A stretch of DNA of 64,000 nt from Amycolatopsis antarctica (GTDB lineage: Bacteria > Actinomycetota > Actinomycetes > Mycobacteriales > Pseudonocardiaceae). Location: the NCBI RefSeq assembly GCF_002262875.1, contig NZ_NKYE01000013.1:62001-126000 (forward strand). The letters run 5' to 3'. This document shows, one piece after another, positions 39,440-47,649 of the stretch (position 1 is its first letter; each line of letters starts with the position of its first letter). Made by a program: the position numbers and the translations under genes. The notes below the pieces were generated by a model. It saw only the letters and a list, made by a program, of their open reading frames with translations. It made no database searches and had not been told where the DNA came from.

Positions 39440-40606
39440 ATGGTCGAACCCGCCACGTTCCCCGGTCCCTCCCGCCGCTCGGACGTCCCGCCGTTCCACG
39501 TCATGGACGTGCTCTCGGCGGCGCAAGCGCGGCAGCGCAGCCACGGCGACGTCGTCGCGCTCGCCGCGGGGCAGCCGACCGCGGGCGCGCCCGCCCCGGT
39601 GCGGGAGGCGGCGGAACGCGCGCTGCACGGCGGCGACCTCGGCTACACCGTGCAGCTCGGCATCCCGGAGCTGCGGGAGGCGATCGCCGGGCACTACGAG
39701 CGCCGGTACGCCCTCGACGTGAGCCCGGACGAGGTGATCGTCACGACCGGTTCGTCCGGTGGGTTCCTGCTGTCGTTCCTGTCGGCGTTCGAGGCGGGTG
39801 ACCGGGTGGCGATGGCCCGCCCCGGCTACCCGGCGTACCGCAACCTGCTCGCCGCGCTGGGGTGCGAGGTCGTCGAGTTCGCCACCGACGAGAGCACCCG
39901 CTTCCAGCCGACCGGCGACCTGCTGGACGAGCTGGGGCCGGTGGACGGGCTGATCGTCGCCAGTCCGAGCAACCCCACCGGCACGACACTGCCGCCGGGG
40001 GAGTTCGCCGCGATCGCCGGCTGGTGCGCCTCGCACGGGGTGCAGCTCGTCAGCGACGAGATCTACCACGGCATCGCGTACGAGGCGGAGACGCCGTGCG
40101 CCTGGCAGACCTCACGCGAGGCGCTGGTGCTCGGCTCGTTCTCGAAGTACTTCGCGATGACCGGCTGGCGGCTGGGCTGGATGCTGGTGCCGCCGCGGCT
40201 GCACCGGGCGGTGGACGTGCTGACCGGAAACTTCAACATCTGCGCGCCCGCGTTGTCGCAACGTGCTGCGGTGGCCGCGTTCGAGCCGGAGGCCTACGCC
40301 GAGCTGGACGGCCACGTCGCCCGTTACCGCTCGAACCGCGATCTGCTGGTCGGCGGGCTGGCCGATCTGGGGCTCGATCGCGTTGCCCCGGTGGACGGCG
40401 CGTTCTACGCCTACGTCGACGTTTCCGCGTACACCTCGGACAGCCTGAGCTGGTGCGGGCGGCTGCTCGCCGAGACCGGGGTCGCGATCACGCCCGGCAT
40501 CGACTTCGATCCGGTCGACGGCGGCAAGTTCGTCCGGTTCTCCTTCGCCGGCGCGGAATCCGAACTTCGCGAAGGCCTGGAACGCCTCGCCGGCTGGCTT
40601 CCCTGA
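39440..40606 (+). CDS. PLP-dependent aminotransferase, class I/II
   Basis: A 388-residue fold-type I aminotransferase. PLP-site features are TTGSSGGFLLSF, the Asn/Pro segment VASPSNPTGTTL, the Asp in LVSDEIYHGIAYE, the Schiff-base Lys in GSFSKYFAMTGWRLGW, and the C-terminal Arg in GGKFVRFSFA. These fit aspartate/aromatic aminotransferase-like enzymes (AAT_I). The exact amino donor is unknown. It follows the type VII substrate cluster but has no evident link to it. Confidence 0.93.
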   Translation: MVEPATFPGPSRRSDVPPFHVMDVLSAAQARQRSHGDVVALAAGQPTAGAPAPVREAAERALHGGDLGYTVQLGIPELREAIAGHYERRYALDVSPDEVIVTTGSSGGFLLSFLSAFEAGDRVAMARPGYPAYRNLLAALGCEVVEFATDESTRFQPTGDLLDELGPVDGLIVASPSNPTGTTLPPGEFAAIAGWCASHGVQLVSDEIYHGIAYEAETPCAWQTSREALVLGSFSKYFAMTGWRLGWMLVPPRLHRAVDVLTGNFNICAPALSQRAAVAAFEPEAYAELDGHVARYRSNRDLLVGGLADLGLDRVAPVDGAFYAYVDVSAYTSDSLSWCGRLLAETGVAITPGIDFDPVDGGKFVRFSFAGAESELREGLERLAGWLP

Positions 40607-40767
40607 CACCCCCTCCGACGTCGCCGCCGGCGGGTCGGGGGAACCCGGAGATTGCCCTGAACGTTGCCGAATACACGAGCCGAATCGGGCTCGGACGTGG
40701 GAGTGTGCGTACGAGGGGCCGCGCGCCCCTTCCCGCTGAACGTGAGTACCCAAGGAAGGGCACAACG

Positions 40768-40941
40768 ATGTTCTGGAAGATCGTCGGCACGCTGATCGTC
40801 GTCTGGCTGGCCTTCACCGTGCTCGGTTTCGTGGTCAAGTCGCTGTTCTGGCTGGCCATCGTCGGTGGCGTGCTGTTCCTCGCCACGGCCGGGTACGCGG
40901 CCATCAAGGGCAAGAGCGACCCGAAGCGTCTCCGGTCCTGA
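40768..40941 (+). CDS. Small two-helix membrane protein (57 aa)
   Basis: Begins MFWKIVGTLIVVWLAFTVLG. Two closely spaced hydrophobic helices are followed by a basic tail (KGKSDPKRLRS). AAGGAAGG lies 6 bp before the ATG. Small proteins of this kind are common in actinobacteria (often annotated as hydrophobic stress or DUF2207-unrelated proteins). No function can be given. Confidence 0.75.
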   Translation: MFWKIVGTLIVVWLAFTVLGFVVKSLFWLAIVGGVLFLATAGYAAIKGKSDPKRLRS

Positions 40942-40959
40942 CCACCCGCGGACGGACGG

Positions 40960-41991
40960 TCAGCGTTCGCCCGCCTTGATCCGCCGGATCGCCTCGTCGA
41001 CCTCGGTGGCGCTGACGTCGCGGTGCGTCACGAAGCGCACCTTGCCCGCCATCGGCAGCGCGGCGATGCCCAGCTTGCCGAGCCATTCGAGCGTGACGTT
41101 CAGGTCGGCGACCCTGGCTAGCACGATGTTGGTCTCCGGTTCGTCGACCTCCCAGCCGAACTCGCCGAGCCCGGTGGCCAGCCTGCGCGCGTTCTCGTGG
41201 TCGACGGCGAGGTCGCCCATCTGGTCCAGTGCCGTCAGGCAGGCCGCGGCGAGCACGCCGCCCTGCCGGACGCCGCCGCCGAGCATCTGCCGCATCCGCC
41301 GGGCCCGCGCGACGAACTCCTCGCTGCCCGCGACGACCGAGCCGACCGGCGCGCCGAGCCCCTTGCTGAAGCAGGCCGAGACGGTGTCCACGCCCACCGT
41401 CAGCGCGGCGGGCGGCAGGTCCAGCGATACGGCCGCGTTCCACAGCCGAGCCCCGTCCAGGTGCACGGTCAGCCCGGCGTCGCGGGCGGCGGCGACGAGT
41501 TGGGCGTGCTCGTGCGGCGGGGTGACCGAGCCGCCCGAGGCGTTGTGCGTGTTCTCCAGGCAGAGCAGGGTGGTACGCAGCGCGTAGTACGGACCCTGCC
41601 GGGCGCCGATCGACGCGCGCAGGTTGCCGTGGCTGGGCCTGCCCGGCCCGGCGTCGTGTTCCAGCGTGTCCGGCATACCGCCGGCGAGCCAGGCCGCGGA
41701 GCCGAGTTCGTTCGACAGGACGTGCGCGTCACGGGGCGCGAGGAACCGGTCACCGCGGGAAAGGTGGACGCTCAGCGCCACCAGGTTGGCCATCGTCCCG
41801 CTCGGCGTCCACAGCGCGGCGGGCATTCCGAGCAGTCCGGCCGCGCGTTCCTCCAGCGCCCGCATCGTCGGGTCGGTGTCGATGACGTTGTCGCCGACCT
41901 CTGCCGACGCCATCGCCGAGCGCATCGCCTCGCTCGGGCTGGTCACGGTGTCGGATCGGAAGTCGATTGCCGGATTCGCAGCGGAGGTCAC
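40960..41991 (-). CDS. Low-specificity L-threonine aldolase
   Basis: A 343-residue PLP enzyme cleaving L-threonine or allo-threonine to glycine and acetaldehyde. Typical segments are FRSDTVTSPSEAMRSAMASA, the early VGDNVIDTDPTM, CLENTHNASGGSV, the Asp/Arg in VHLDGARLWNAAV, and the PLP Lys in ACFSKGLGAPVGS. It starts at a GTG. It supplies glycine, which may serve purine synthesis (purD), but this is only a possibility. It is divergent from the ECF sigma gene. Confidence 0.95.
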   Translation of the reverse strand: MTSAANPAIDFRSDTVTSPSEAMRSAMASAEVGDNVIDTDPTMRALEERAAGLLGMPAALWTPSGTMANLVALSVHLSRGDRFLAPRDAHVLSNELGSAAWLAGGMPDTLEHDAGPGRPSHGNLRASIGARQGPYYALRTTLLCLENTHNASGGSVTPPHEHAQLVAAARDAGLTVHLDGARLWNAAVSLDLPPAALTVGVDTVSACFSKGLGAPVGSVVAGSEEFVARARRMRQMLGGGVRQGGVLAAACLTALDQMGDLAVDHENARRLATGLGEFGWEVDEPETNIVLARVADLNVTLEWLGKLGIAALPMAGKVRFVTHRDVSATEVDEAIRRIKAGER

Positions 41992-42258
41992 GGTTCGATC
42001 ACATCACATTGTTCGTTACGTGGACAAACCGGTTCGCCGCCTGCCGCCGTACGAGCGATCCGTTCGGCCGGAACGCCGACGGACGGTGCCCCGACGTGCA
42101 CGGATCGCGTATGCCGATTGCGCCGTCCGGGATCCGGGGCACACTTTCGCAGCGGAAGCGGGCCGCATGGTTGGATCCATCGGATTCCTCATGCAACCGT
42201 GGACGCTCCGGGTTCCGTCATTACTCATGGACACACGAAGAAGCGGAGAGCCAACCGC

Positions 42259-42780
42259 GTGGACCAGCACGAAGAGCAGGAGTTCGCGGAGTATTTCGCA
42301 GCGAAGCGAGACTCCGTGCGAAGGACCGCGTACATGCTCTGCGGTGACTGGCACAAGGCGGATGACCTCGCGCAGACGGCGTTTGTCGCGCTGCACCGGC
42401 GCTGGCGGAAGATCCGGGACCGGTCGGCCACAGATGCCTATGTGCGGAAGACGCTGGTGCGAGCCTCGATCGACGAGTCGCGCCGGCCGTGGCGACGGGA
42501 GCGCAATGTCGACGTCTTGCCGGAATCGGTGGCGGCGGGTACGCGGTTCGACGAGCGCATCGTCGACCGCGAGGACCTGCTGGCCGGACTCCGTCAGGTG
42601 CCGCCGAAGCAGCGTGCCGTCCTGGTACTTCGCTACTTCGAGGGCATGGATGTCGGCGGCGTCGCCAAGGCGCTGGGATGCAGTGAGGGCAACGTGAAAA
42701 GCCAGACGGCACGCGGCCTCGCGAAACTGCGCGAGGTGCTCGGCGGCAGCGAGCTCGCCGAGCAGCGGGAAACGCGGTGA
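42259..42780 (+). CDS. ECF sigma factor, SigE-like family
   Basis: A 173-residue sigma factor. Region 2 covers FAEYFAAKRDSVRRTAYMLC and HKADDLAQTAFVALHRRWRK. Region 4 covers VPPKQRAVLVLRYFEGMDVG and KALGCSEGNVKSQTARGLAK. It starts at GTG (MDQHEEQEFAEYF) after GGAGAG. The next gene, 96 bp downstream, encodes a single-TM protein with a short cytoplasmic N-terminus, the usual place of an anti-sigma partner. Confidence 0.9.
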   Translation: MDQHEEQEFAEYFAAKRDSVRRTAYMLCGDWHKADDLAQTAFVALHRRWRKIRDRSATDAYVRKTLVRASIDESRRPWRRERNVDVLPESVAAGTRFDERIVDREDLLAGLRQVPPKQRAVLVLRYFEGMDVGGVAKALGCSEGNVKSQTARGLAKLREVLGGSELAEQRETR

Positions 42781-42876
42781 TCGCCGTGTCCCGGCCGACC
42801 GCGTGCCCTGTCACAGCTCGTCCGGGCACAGCAGGGTGCCCGGAGACAGCGATGTGCGACGAGGAGGTGGACACGC

Positions 42877-43614
42877 ATGAATGACCGCGAACTCGAGACC
42901 ATGTTCCGTGGCGCGGCGGGAGAACCGCCGACGCCGACGTTCGACGCGAGCGACGTGGCCGCCGCCTCCAGACGAGCCACCGTGCGCAAGCGCAACGCCG
43001 TCACCATGGCGTGTACTTGTGCGGTGGTCGTGGTTGCCGGACTCGGTGTGACCGGTGTAGTCCTGGAGAACTCCGGGGGAACCGGTGACACCAGCACCGC
43101 GGCGCAGGAGAACGCGCCGGTCCCGGACGCTTCAGGTTCGGTTCTCGCCGTTCCGGGGCAACCCGGCCAGGTGCCCGCACGTCCTCCCAATGCGGACACA
43201 CCACAGAACTTCCCGGCCTCGCCCAAGCAGGGGGGCGAGGATTCCGGGGAGAACGGCCCTCGGGCCGGCACCTCCGGGTGCGACAAGGTCGACCGGGAGC
43301 TCGCCACCGCCCTCGCTGGCGAGCTCCCGGTCACCGTCGAGGCGCAGCCGACCCCAGGCCGTTTCTGCCCCGAGGGTTCCCGCTCGGCGGGGCTCCCGGT
43401 GCAGGCGCAGGACGCTTCCGGCGTGCTCACGGCCTCGGTGTACGAGGCGGGTTCCGCCCTTCCGCCGCGGATCAGCGGAGCGGTGAGCGACCAGCGCCCG
43501 ACCGCCTCGGGCAAGGTCGTCGTCGTCTTCAGCGTTCCTGGGCAGGGCTCCGCCGCGGCGCCGTTCGGCGGCGAGGTGGCGCGGATCGCCGCCGCCCTGG
43601 CCGCAAGGTACTGA
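42877..43614 (+). CDS. Single-TM protein, possible anti-sigma partner
   Basis: A 245-residue protein. Residues 1-40 are cytoplasmic (MNDRELETMFRGAAGEPPTP, then SRRATVRKRN), one TM helix follows (AVTMACTCAVVVVAGLGVTG), then a Pro/Gly-rich linker and a Cys-containing outer domain (CDKVDRELATALAGELPVTV, RFCPEG, KVVVVFSVPG). No HXXXCXXC zinc motif is present, so it is not a classic ZAS anti-sigma factor, but the gene order suggests it modulates the sigma factor upstream. GAGGAGG precedes the ATG. Confidence 0.75.
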   Translation: MNDRELETMFRGAAGEPPTPTFDASDVAAASRRATVRKRNAVTMACTCAVVVVAGLGVTGVVLENSGGTGDTSTAAQENAPVPDASGSVLAVPGQPGQVPARPPNADTPQNFPASPKQGGEDSGENGPRAGTSGCDKVDRELATALAGELPVTVEAQPTPGRFCPEGSRSAGLPVQAQDASGVLTASVYEAGSALPPRISGAVSDQRPTASGKVVVVFSVPGQGSAAAPFGGEVARIAAALAARY

Positions 43615-43700
43615 CCGGCCGCCTGCCGAGGTACCGCGTCGCCGCAGGGCACGGACCTGAAAGGATGTCCTGCCATGCACCCGTGTCAGCAGGACGCCCG

Positions 43701-44300
43701 GTGACCGCCGCCAGCACGCCGAAGGGCGAACGACGTCGAGCCGCGCTGGCCGAGGCCGCTGCCGCGCTGCTCAGCGAGGGCGGTTTCGACGCGGTGCGGC
43801 ACCGTGCGGTGGCCGAGCGGGCCGAACTGCCGCTCGCCTCGACGACGTACTACTTCGATTCGCTCGACGACCTGGTCAGTGCCGCCGTCGAGCATCATTC
43901 CCGCGCGGAGCTGGCGTTCGGCCGCCGGTGCCTGGAGGACCTGGCCACCCGCAACCGTGGGGTGGACTCGCTGGTCGACCTGGTCCTGGAGCTGCTGCTC
44001 GGTCCTCGGCAGCCGGAGCGCGAGGCGGACGCCGAGGCGGTACTGCTGCGCTACGAGCGGCTGGTGGCCACCGGCCGCCGGGCGTACCTGCGGCCGTTGA
44101 TGCGCGAACTGTCCGGCGAGCTGCACGAGCTGATGCGGGAGATCTTCGCCCGCTCCGGCATGCCGATCGACGAGACGGAGCTGGAACGGCTGATCGCCCT
44201 GGTGGACGGCGCCGTGGTGAACGCGCTGATCGCGATCGATCCCGACCCGCGTGCGGTTGCCGGACGGATGCTGCGCGCCGCCCTGCGCCCCGAGAGCTGA
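43701..44300 (+). CDS. TetR family regulator
   Basis: A 199-residue regulator. The HTH reads AVRHRAVAERAELPLASTTYYFDSLDDL in two parts of the N-terminal 60 residues, and the C-terminal part is helical with TYYFDS and YERLVATGRRAYLRPLM. GTG (MTAASTPKGERRR) after AGGA is chosen. An upstream in-frame ATG has its only purine run touching the start. It lies 44 bp before purB, but with no sign of regulating it. The ligand is unknown. Confidence 0.85.
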   Translation: MTAASTPKGERRRAALAEAAAALLSEGGFDAVRHRAVAERAELPLASTTYYFDSLDDLVSAAVEHHSRAELAFGRRCLEDLATRNRGVDSLVDLVLELLLGPRQPEREADAEAVLLRYERLVATGRRAYLRPLMRELSGELHELMREIFARSGMPIDETELERLIALVDGAVVNALIAIDPDPRAVAGRMLRAALRPES

Positions 44301-44344
44301 GCGGGCCCCCGGAGCCGGTCACCGCCACCCGCTAGCCTGGCCTG

Positions 44345-45778
44345 GTGACTCAGAAGCCCGCCGTTCCGAACGTACTCGCAGGTCGTTACGCCTCGCCCGA
44401 GCTGGTGGCGCTGTGGTCGCCCGAGCGCAAGGTGACGCTGGAGCGGGAACTGTGGCTCGCCGTGCTGAAGGCGCAGGCGGAGCTGGGCGTGCCGGTGCCG
44501 GACGGGGTGGTCGCCGACTACGAGCGGGTGCTGCCGGAGGTGGACCTGGCCTCGATCGCCGAGCGTGAGCGGGTCACCAGGCACGACGTGAAGGCGCGGA
44601 TCGAGGAGTTCAATGCCCTCGCCGGGCACGAGCACGTGCACAAGGGCATGACCTCGCGGGATCTGACGGAGAACGTCGAGCAGTTGCAGGTGCACCACTC
44701 GCTGGCGCTGGTGCGCTCCCGGGTGGTGGCGGTGCTCTCCCGGCTGGCCGCGCTCGCCGTGCAGCACGGTGACCTGGTGATGGCCGGACGTTCGCACAAC
44801 GTGGCGGCGCAGGCGACGACGTTGGGCAAGCGGTTCGCCACGGCCGCCGACGAGCTGCTGGTGGCCTTCGAGCGGATGGACGACCTGATCGGCCGCTATC
44901 CGCTGCGTGGCATCAAGGGCCCGGTGGGCACCGCCCAGGACATGCTCGACCTGCTCGGCGGTAATGCGTCCACTTTGGACACGCTGGAGCGGAAGGTGGC
45001 CGAGCACCTCGGTATCGAGCGGACGTTCACCAGCGTCGGCCAGGTCTATCCGAGGTCGCTGGACTTCGACGTGCTCTCCGCGCTGGTGCAGGTGGCGGCG
45101 GCGCCGTCCTCGCTGGCGAAGACGATCCGGCTGATGGCGGGCAACGAGCTGGTGACCGAGGGTTTCCAGCCCGGCCAGGTCGGCTCCTCGGCCATGCCGC
45201 ACAAGATGAACACGCGCTCCTGCGAGCGGGTGAACGGCCTTGCCGTGGTGCTGCGCGGGTACCTGTCGATGATCGGGGAGCTGGCCGGCGACCAGTGGAA
45301 CGAGGGTGACGTCTCGGATTCGGTGGTGCGCAGGGTCGCGCTGCCGGACGCCTTCTTCGCCCTCGACGGCCTGCTGGAGACGTTCCTGACGGTGCTGGCG
45401 GAGTTCGGCGCGTTCCCCGCCGTCGTCGACCGCGAGCTGGACCGTTACCTGCCGTTCCTGGCCACCACCAAGGTGCTGATGGCCTCGGTGCGCGAGGGGG
45501 TCGGCCGGGAGACGGCGCACGAGGCGATCAAGGAGAACGCGGTCGCGGTGGCGCTGGAGATGCGTGAGCAGGGCCTGGCCGGCAACGACCTGCTGGACCG
45601 GCTGGCCGCCGACGACCGGATCCCGCTGGACCGGGAGGCGCTGGACAAGCTGCTCACCGACCGGATCTCCTTCACCGGCACGGCTCCGGCACAGGTCCGG
45701 GCGGTCGCGCAGCGGGTAGGGGTGCTGCTGGAACGTTTCCCGGAGGCGGCGAACTACGCGCCGTCGCCGATCCTGTGA
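44345..45778 (+). CDS. purB: Adenylosuccinate lyase
   Basis: Fumarase/aspartase-superfamily enzyme (477 aa) that removes fumarate from SAICAR and from adenylosuccinate, acting twice in purine synthesis. Motifs are KARIEEFNALAGHEHVHKGM, TSRDLTENVEQLQ, MAGRSHNVAAQATTLGKR and the flexible signature loop VGSSAMPHKMNTRSCE with its catalytic Ser. Length fits the longer actinobacterial form. It works on the products of purC (52 kb) and purA (24 kb), both in this window. Confidence 0.97.
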   Translation: MTQKPAVPNVLAGRYASPELVALWSPERKVTLERELWLAVLKAQAELGVPVPDGVVADYERVLPEVDLASIAERERVTRHDVKARIEEFNALAGHEHVHKGMTSRDLTENVEQLQVHHSLALVRSRVVAVLSRLAALAVQHGDLVMAGRSHNVAAQATTLGKRFATAADELLVAFERMDDLIGRYPLRGIKGPVGTAQDMLDLLGGNASTLDTLERKVAEHLGIERTFTSVGQVYPRSLDFDVLSALVQVAAAPSSLAKTIRLMAGNELVTEGFQPGQVGSSAMPHKMNTRSCERVNGLAVVLRGYLSMIGELAGDQWNEGDVSDSVVRRVALPDAFFALDGLLETFLTVLAEFGAFPAVVDRELDRYLPFLATTKVLMASVREGVGRETAHEAIKENAVAVALEMREQGLAGNDLLDRLAADDRIPLDREALDKLLTDRISFTGTAPAQVRAVAQRVGVLLERFPEAANYAPSPIL

Positions 45779-45808
45779 TGCGGGCTCGCGGAACCGGAGG
45801 CTGACCCG

Positions 45809-46636
45809 GTGGCGCGCATCGTCGAACTCGTCACGTACCCGGTCAAGGGCTGTGCCGGTGTCTCCCGTTCCGGTGCGCTGCTGACCCCCGCCGGGCTGGA
45901 GCACGATCGCAGCTTCATGGTCACCGACCCGGACGGCACGTTCCGCAGTCAGCGCAAGGACCCGTCGATGGCGGTGATCCGGCCCGACATCGATGCCGGG
46001 CCGGGCAGGCTCACCCTGCGCGCCCCGGGCGTGGACCCGGTGACCGTCGAGGTGCTGACGTCCGCGCCGCGTTCCGCGGTAACCCTGTTCGGCCGCCCCT
46101 ACCAGGGGATCGACCAGGGGGACGCGGTCGCCGAGTGGCTGTCCGGGGTGCTGGGTTTACCGAGCAGGTTGATGCGGGTGCCACCCGAGCACGACCGGGT
46201 CACGGCGGGCGCGGTGGCGGGTACCGCGGGCTATGCGGACGGCCACGCCTGCACCCTCGCCGCACTGTCCTCATTGGACGCGTTGAACGAGCGGATCGCC
46301 GAGCCGGGCGGGGAAGCCTTGCCGATCAACAGGTTCCGGCCGAACGTGGTGATCGACGGCTGGCCGGAGCCACACCGTGAGGACGCCATTCGCGCGATGA
46401 CGCTGGGCGAGGCCGAGCTGGGTTACGCGAAACTCGACATCCGCTGCGCGGTGACCACCGTGGACCAGGAGACCGGCCGCAAGGCCGGACCCGAGCCCCT
46501 GCGGACGCTGGCGGGTTACCGGCGGGCGGCCGAGGGCGGGGTGGCGTTCGGGGTGAAGTTCGCGGTGCTGCGCCCGGGAAAGCTGTCGGTGGGCGACGAG
46601 GTGATCGTCAGCTCCTGGGGCGAGTCGGAGCTGTAG
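45809..46636 (+). CDS. MOSC domain protein (YcbX/mARC-like)
   Basis: A 275-residue protein with an N-terminal MOSC_N beta-barrel (MARIVELVTYPVKGCAGVSR, GLEHDRSFMVTDPDG, FRSQRKDPSMAVI) and a C-terminal MOSC domain (INRFRPNVVIDGW, LDIRCAVTTVDQETGRK). The Cys in DIRCAVTTVD is the expected molybdenum ligand, as in YcbX and mARC, which reduce N-hydroxylated compounds. No ferredoxin domain is fused. The last 121 bp overlap, tail to tail, with the SAM hydroxide adenosyltransferase gene. Confidence 0.92.
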   Translation: MARIVELVTYPVKGCAGVSRSGALLTPAGLEHDRSFMVTDPDGTFRSQRKDPSMAVIRPDIDAGPGRLTLRAPGVDPVTVEVLTSAPRSAVTLFGRPYQGIDQGDAVAEWLSGVLGLPSRLMRVPPEHDRVTAGAVAGTAGYADGHACTLAALSSLDALNERIAEPGGEALPINRFRPNVVIDGWPEPHREDAIRAMTLGEAELGYAKLDIRCAVTTVDQETGRKAGPEPLRTLAGYRRAAEGGVAFGVKFAVLRPGKLSVGDEVIVSSWGESEL

Positions 46637-47391
46637 CCGAGTGCGCGCGCAGCCGAACCGAGGTTGACCGCCACGGCCACCGCGCCTGCCGAGTCCACGT
46701 ACACCACGGCCTCGCCCGGTGCGGCGTCGGCGAAGGTCCGCCCGAGGGTGGCCGCGAGCGCCGAACGTCCATAGTGGACGGTCATCGATCTGGAAAGCCC
46801 TGCGGCGTCGAGGTCTTCGCGGTTCGCGGCGAGCGCGATGTTGCCGAAGGTGTCCACATCGGTCACCTCGGCGGTCAGTTCACCGGGCCGGACGGACACC
46901 GCGGGCTCGGGCAGCCGCACCAGTTCGTCGACGCCGGCCCCGAACTCGGCCGGGGGCACGCCCAGTGCCAGGTGTGCGGCGGCCGGGGCGAACACGTCCC
47001 GGCCGTGGAAGGTCGCCGACACCTCCGGCAGCCGGAACCGGGGCGAGGTGAGCTGGTAGGCGGCCTGGACGCCGCCGAGCGCCTCGGCGGCGGGCGGCAG
47101 CAGCCCGTTGTCCGGTCCGACGAGCAGCCCGCCCGGCGTGACCAGCACGACGCCCCGGCGCGCGGTCCCGACGCCCGGATCGACCACGGCCAGGTGCACC
47201 GAGGACGGCAGGTATGGCACGGTGCGCGCCAGCACGAGCGCCCCGGCCCGCACGTCCTGCGGCGGCACCAGGTGTGTGACGTCCGATACCCGCAGGTCAG
47301 GGCCGATGCGGCCGATGACGCCGTGGCAGGCGGCGACGAAGCCGTCGCGCAGGCCGTAGTCGGTGGTGAAGGCGATCCGGCGAGGCGTCAC
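46516..47391 (-). CDS. SAM hydroxide adenosyltransferase (DUF62 family)
   Basis: A 291-residue enzyme that attacks S-adenosylmethionine with activated water to give adenosine and methionine. Family motifs are IAFTTDYGLRDGFVAACHGV, VSDVTHLVPPQDVRAGALVL, VDPGVGTARRGVVLV, LVGPDNGLLPPAAE and DTFGNIALA. It starts at a GTG with GGAGA about 10 bp upstream. The C-terminal 40 residues extend into DNA that also codes for the end of the convergent MOSC gene, so this tail may be non-essential. It is divergent from a probable sulfur-responsive leader and a TauE/SafE exporter. Confidence 0.9.
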   Translation of the reverse strand: MTPRRIAFTTDYGLRDGFVAACHGVIGRIGPDLRVSDVTHLVPPQDVRAGALVLARTVPYLPSSVHLAVVDPGVGTARRGVVLVTPGGLLVGPDNGLLPPAAEALGGVQAAYQLTSPRFRLPEVSATFHGRDVFAPAAAHLALGVPPAEFGAGVDELVRLPEPAVSVRPGELTAEVTDVDTFGNIALAANREDLDAAGLSRSMTVHYGRSALAATLGRTFADAAPGEAVVYVDSAGAVAVAVNLGSAARALGYSSDSPQELTITSSPTDSFPGRSTANFTPNATPPSAARR

Positions 47392-47463
47392 CCGGCCATT
47401 CTCCGCCGGTTCACCATCTGGGAAGCGTTGGCCCACGAGGTGGACGTCTGTAAGCATCGACTC

Positions 47464-47562
47464 GTGGTGACGCGAGTGGTGATCGTCGATCGGGTCGCGC
47501 TGGTCCAGCGCAGGCACGTCGATCTGCTGCGCGTCAGTTCCGCACTCTGCCGCACTCGCTGA
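47464..47562 (+). CDS. Putative leader peptide of sulfur-gene type upstream of exporter
   Basis: A short frame ending in VQRRHVDLLRVSSALCRTR. The RRHVDLxRVSSALC ending is the hallmark of the short actinobacterial leader peptides found ahead of sulfur and cysteine-related genes (recognised from memory). Several in-frame GTGs (47464, 47467, 47476, 47479; also 47440) could start it. No Shine-Dalgarno is evident, and a promoter-like TTGGCC-N16-TAAGCA ends 8 bp before 47464, so it may be leaderless. Translation through the Cys and Arg codons probably controls the exporter 88 bp downstream. Confidence 0.68.
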   Translation: MVTRVVIVDRVALVQRRHVDLLRVSSALCRTR

Positions 47563-47649
47563 TCTCCGCGAGCGCTCTCTCGCAGCGGTCCCCTCCCTGC
47601 TCTCCCCACCTGCCGACGTCCGCGTCCGGCCCGTGAAGCCGAGGTCTTC

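Noticed and set aside
47563..47649. SAM or other riboswitch before the TauE/SafE gene
   Set aside because: No conserved riboswitch core was found. Only a short GCGAG/CTCGC hairpin is seen, and the leader peptide explains control better.
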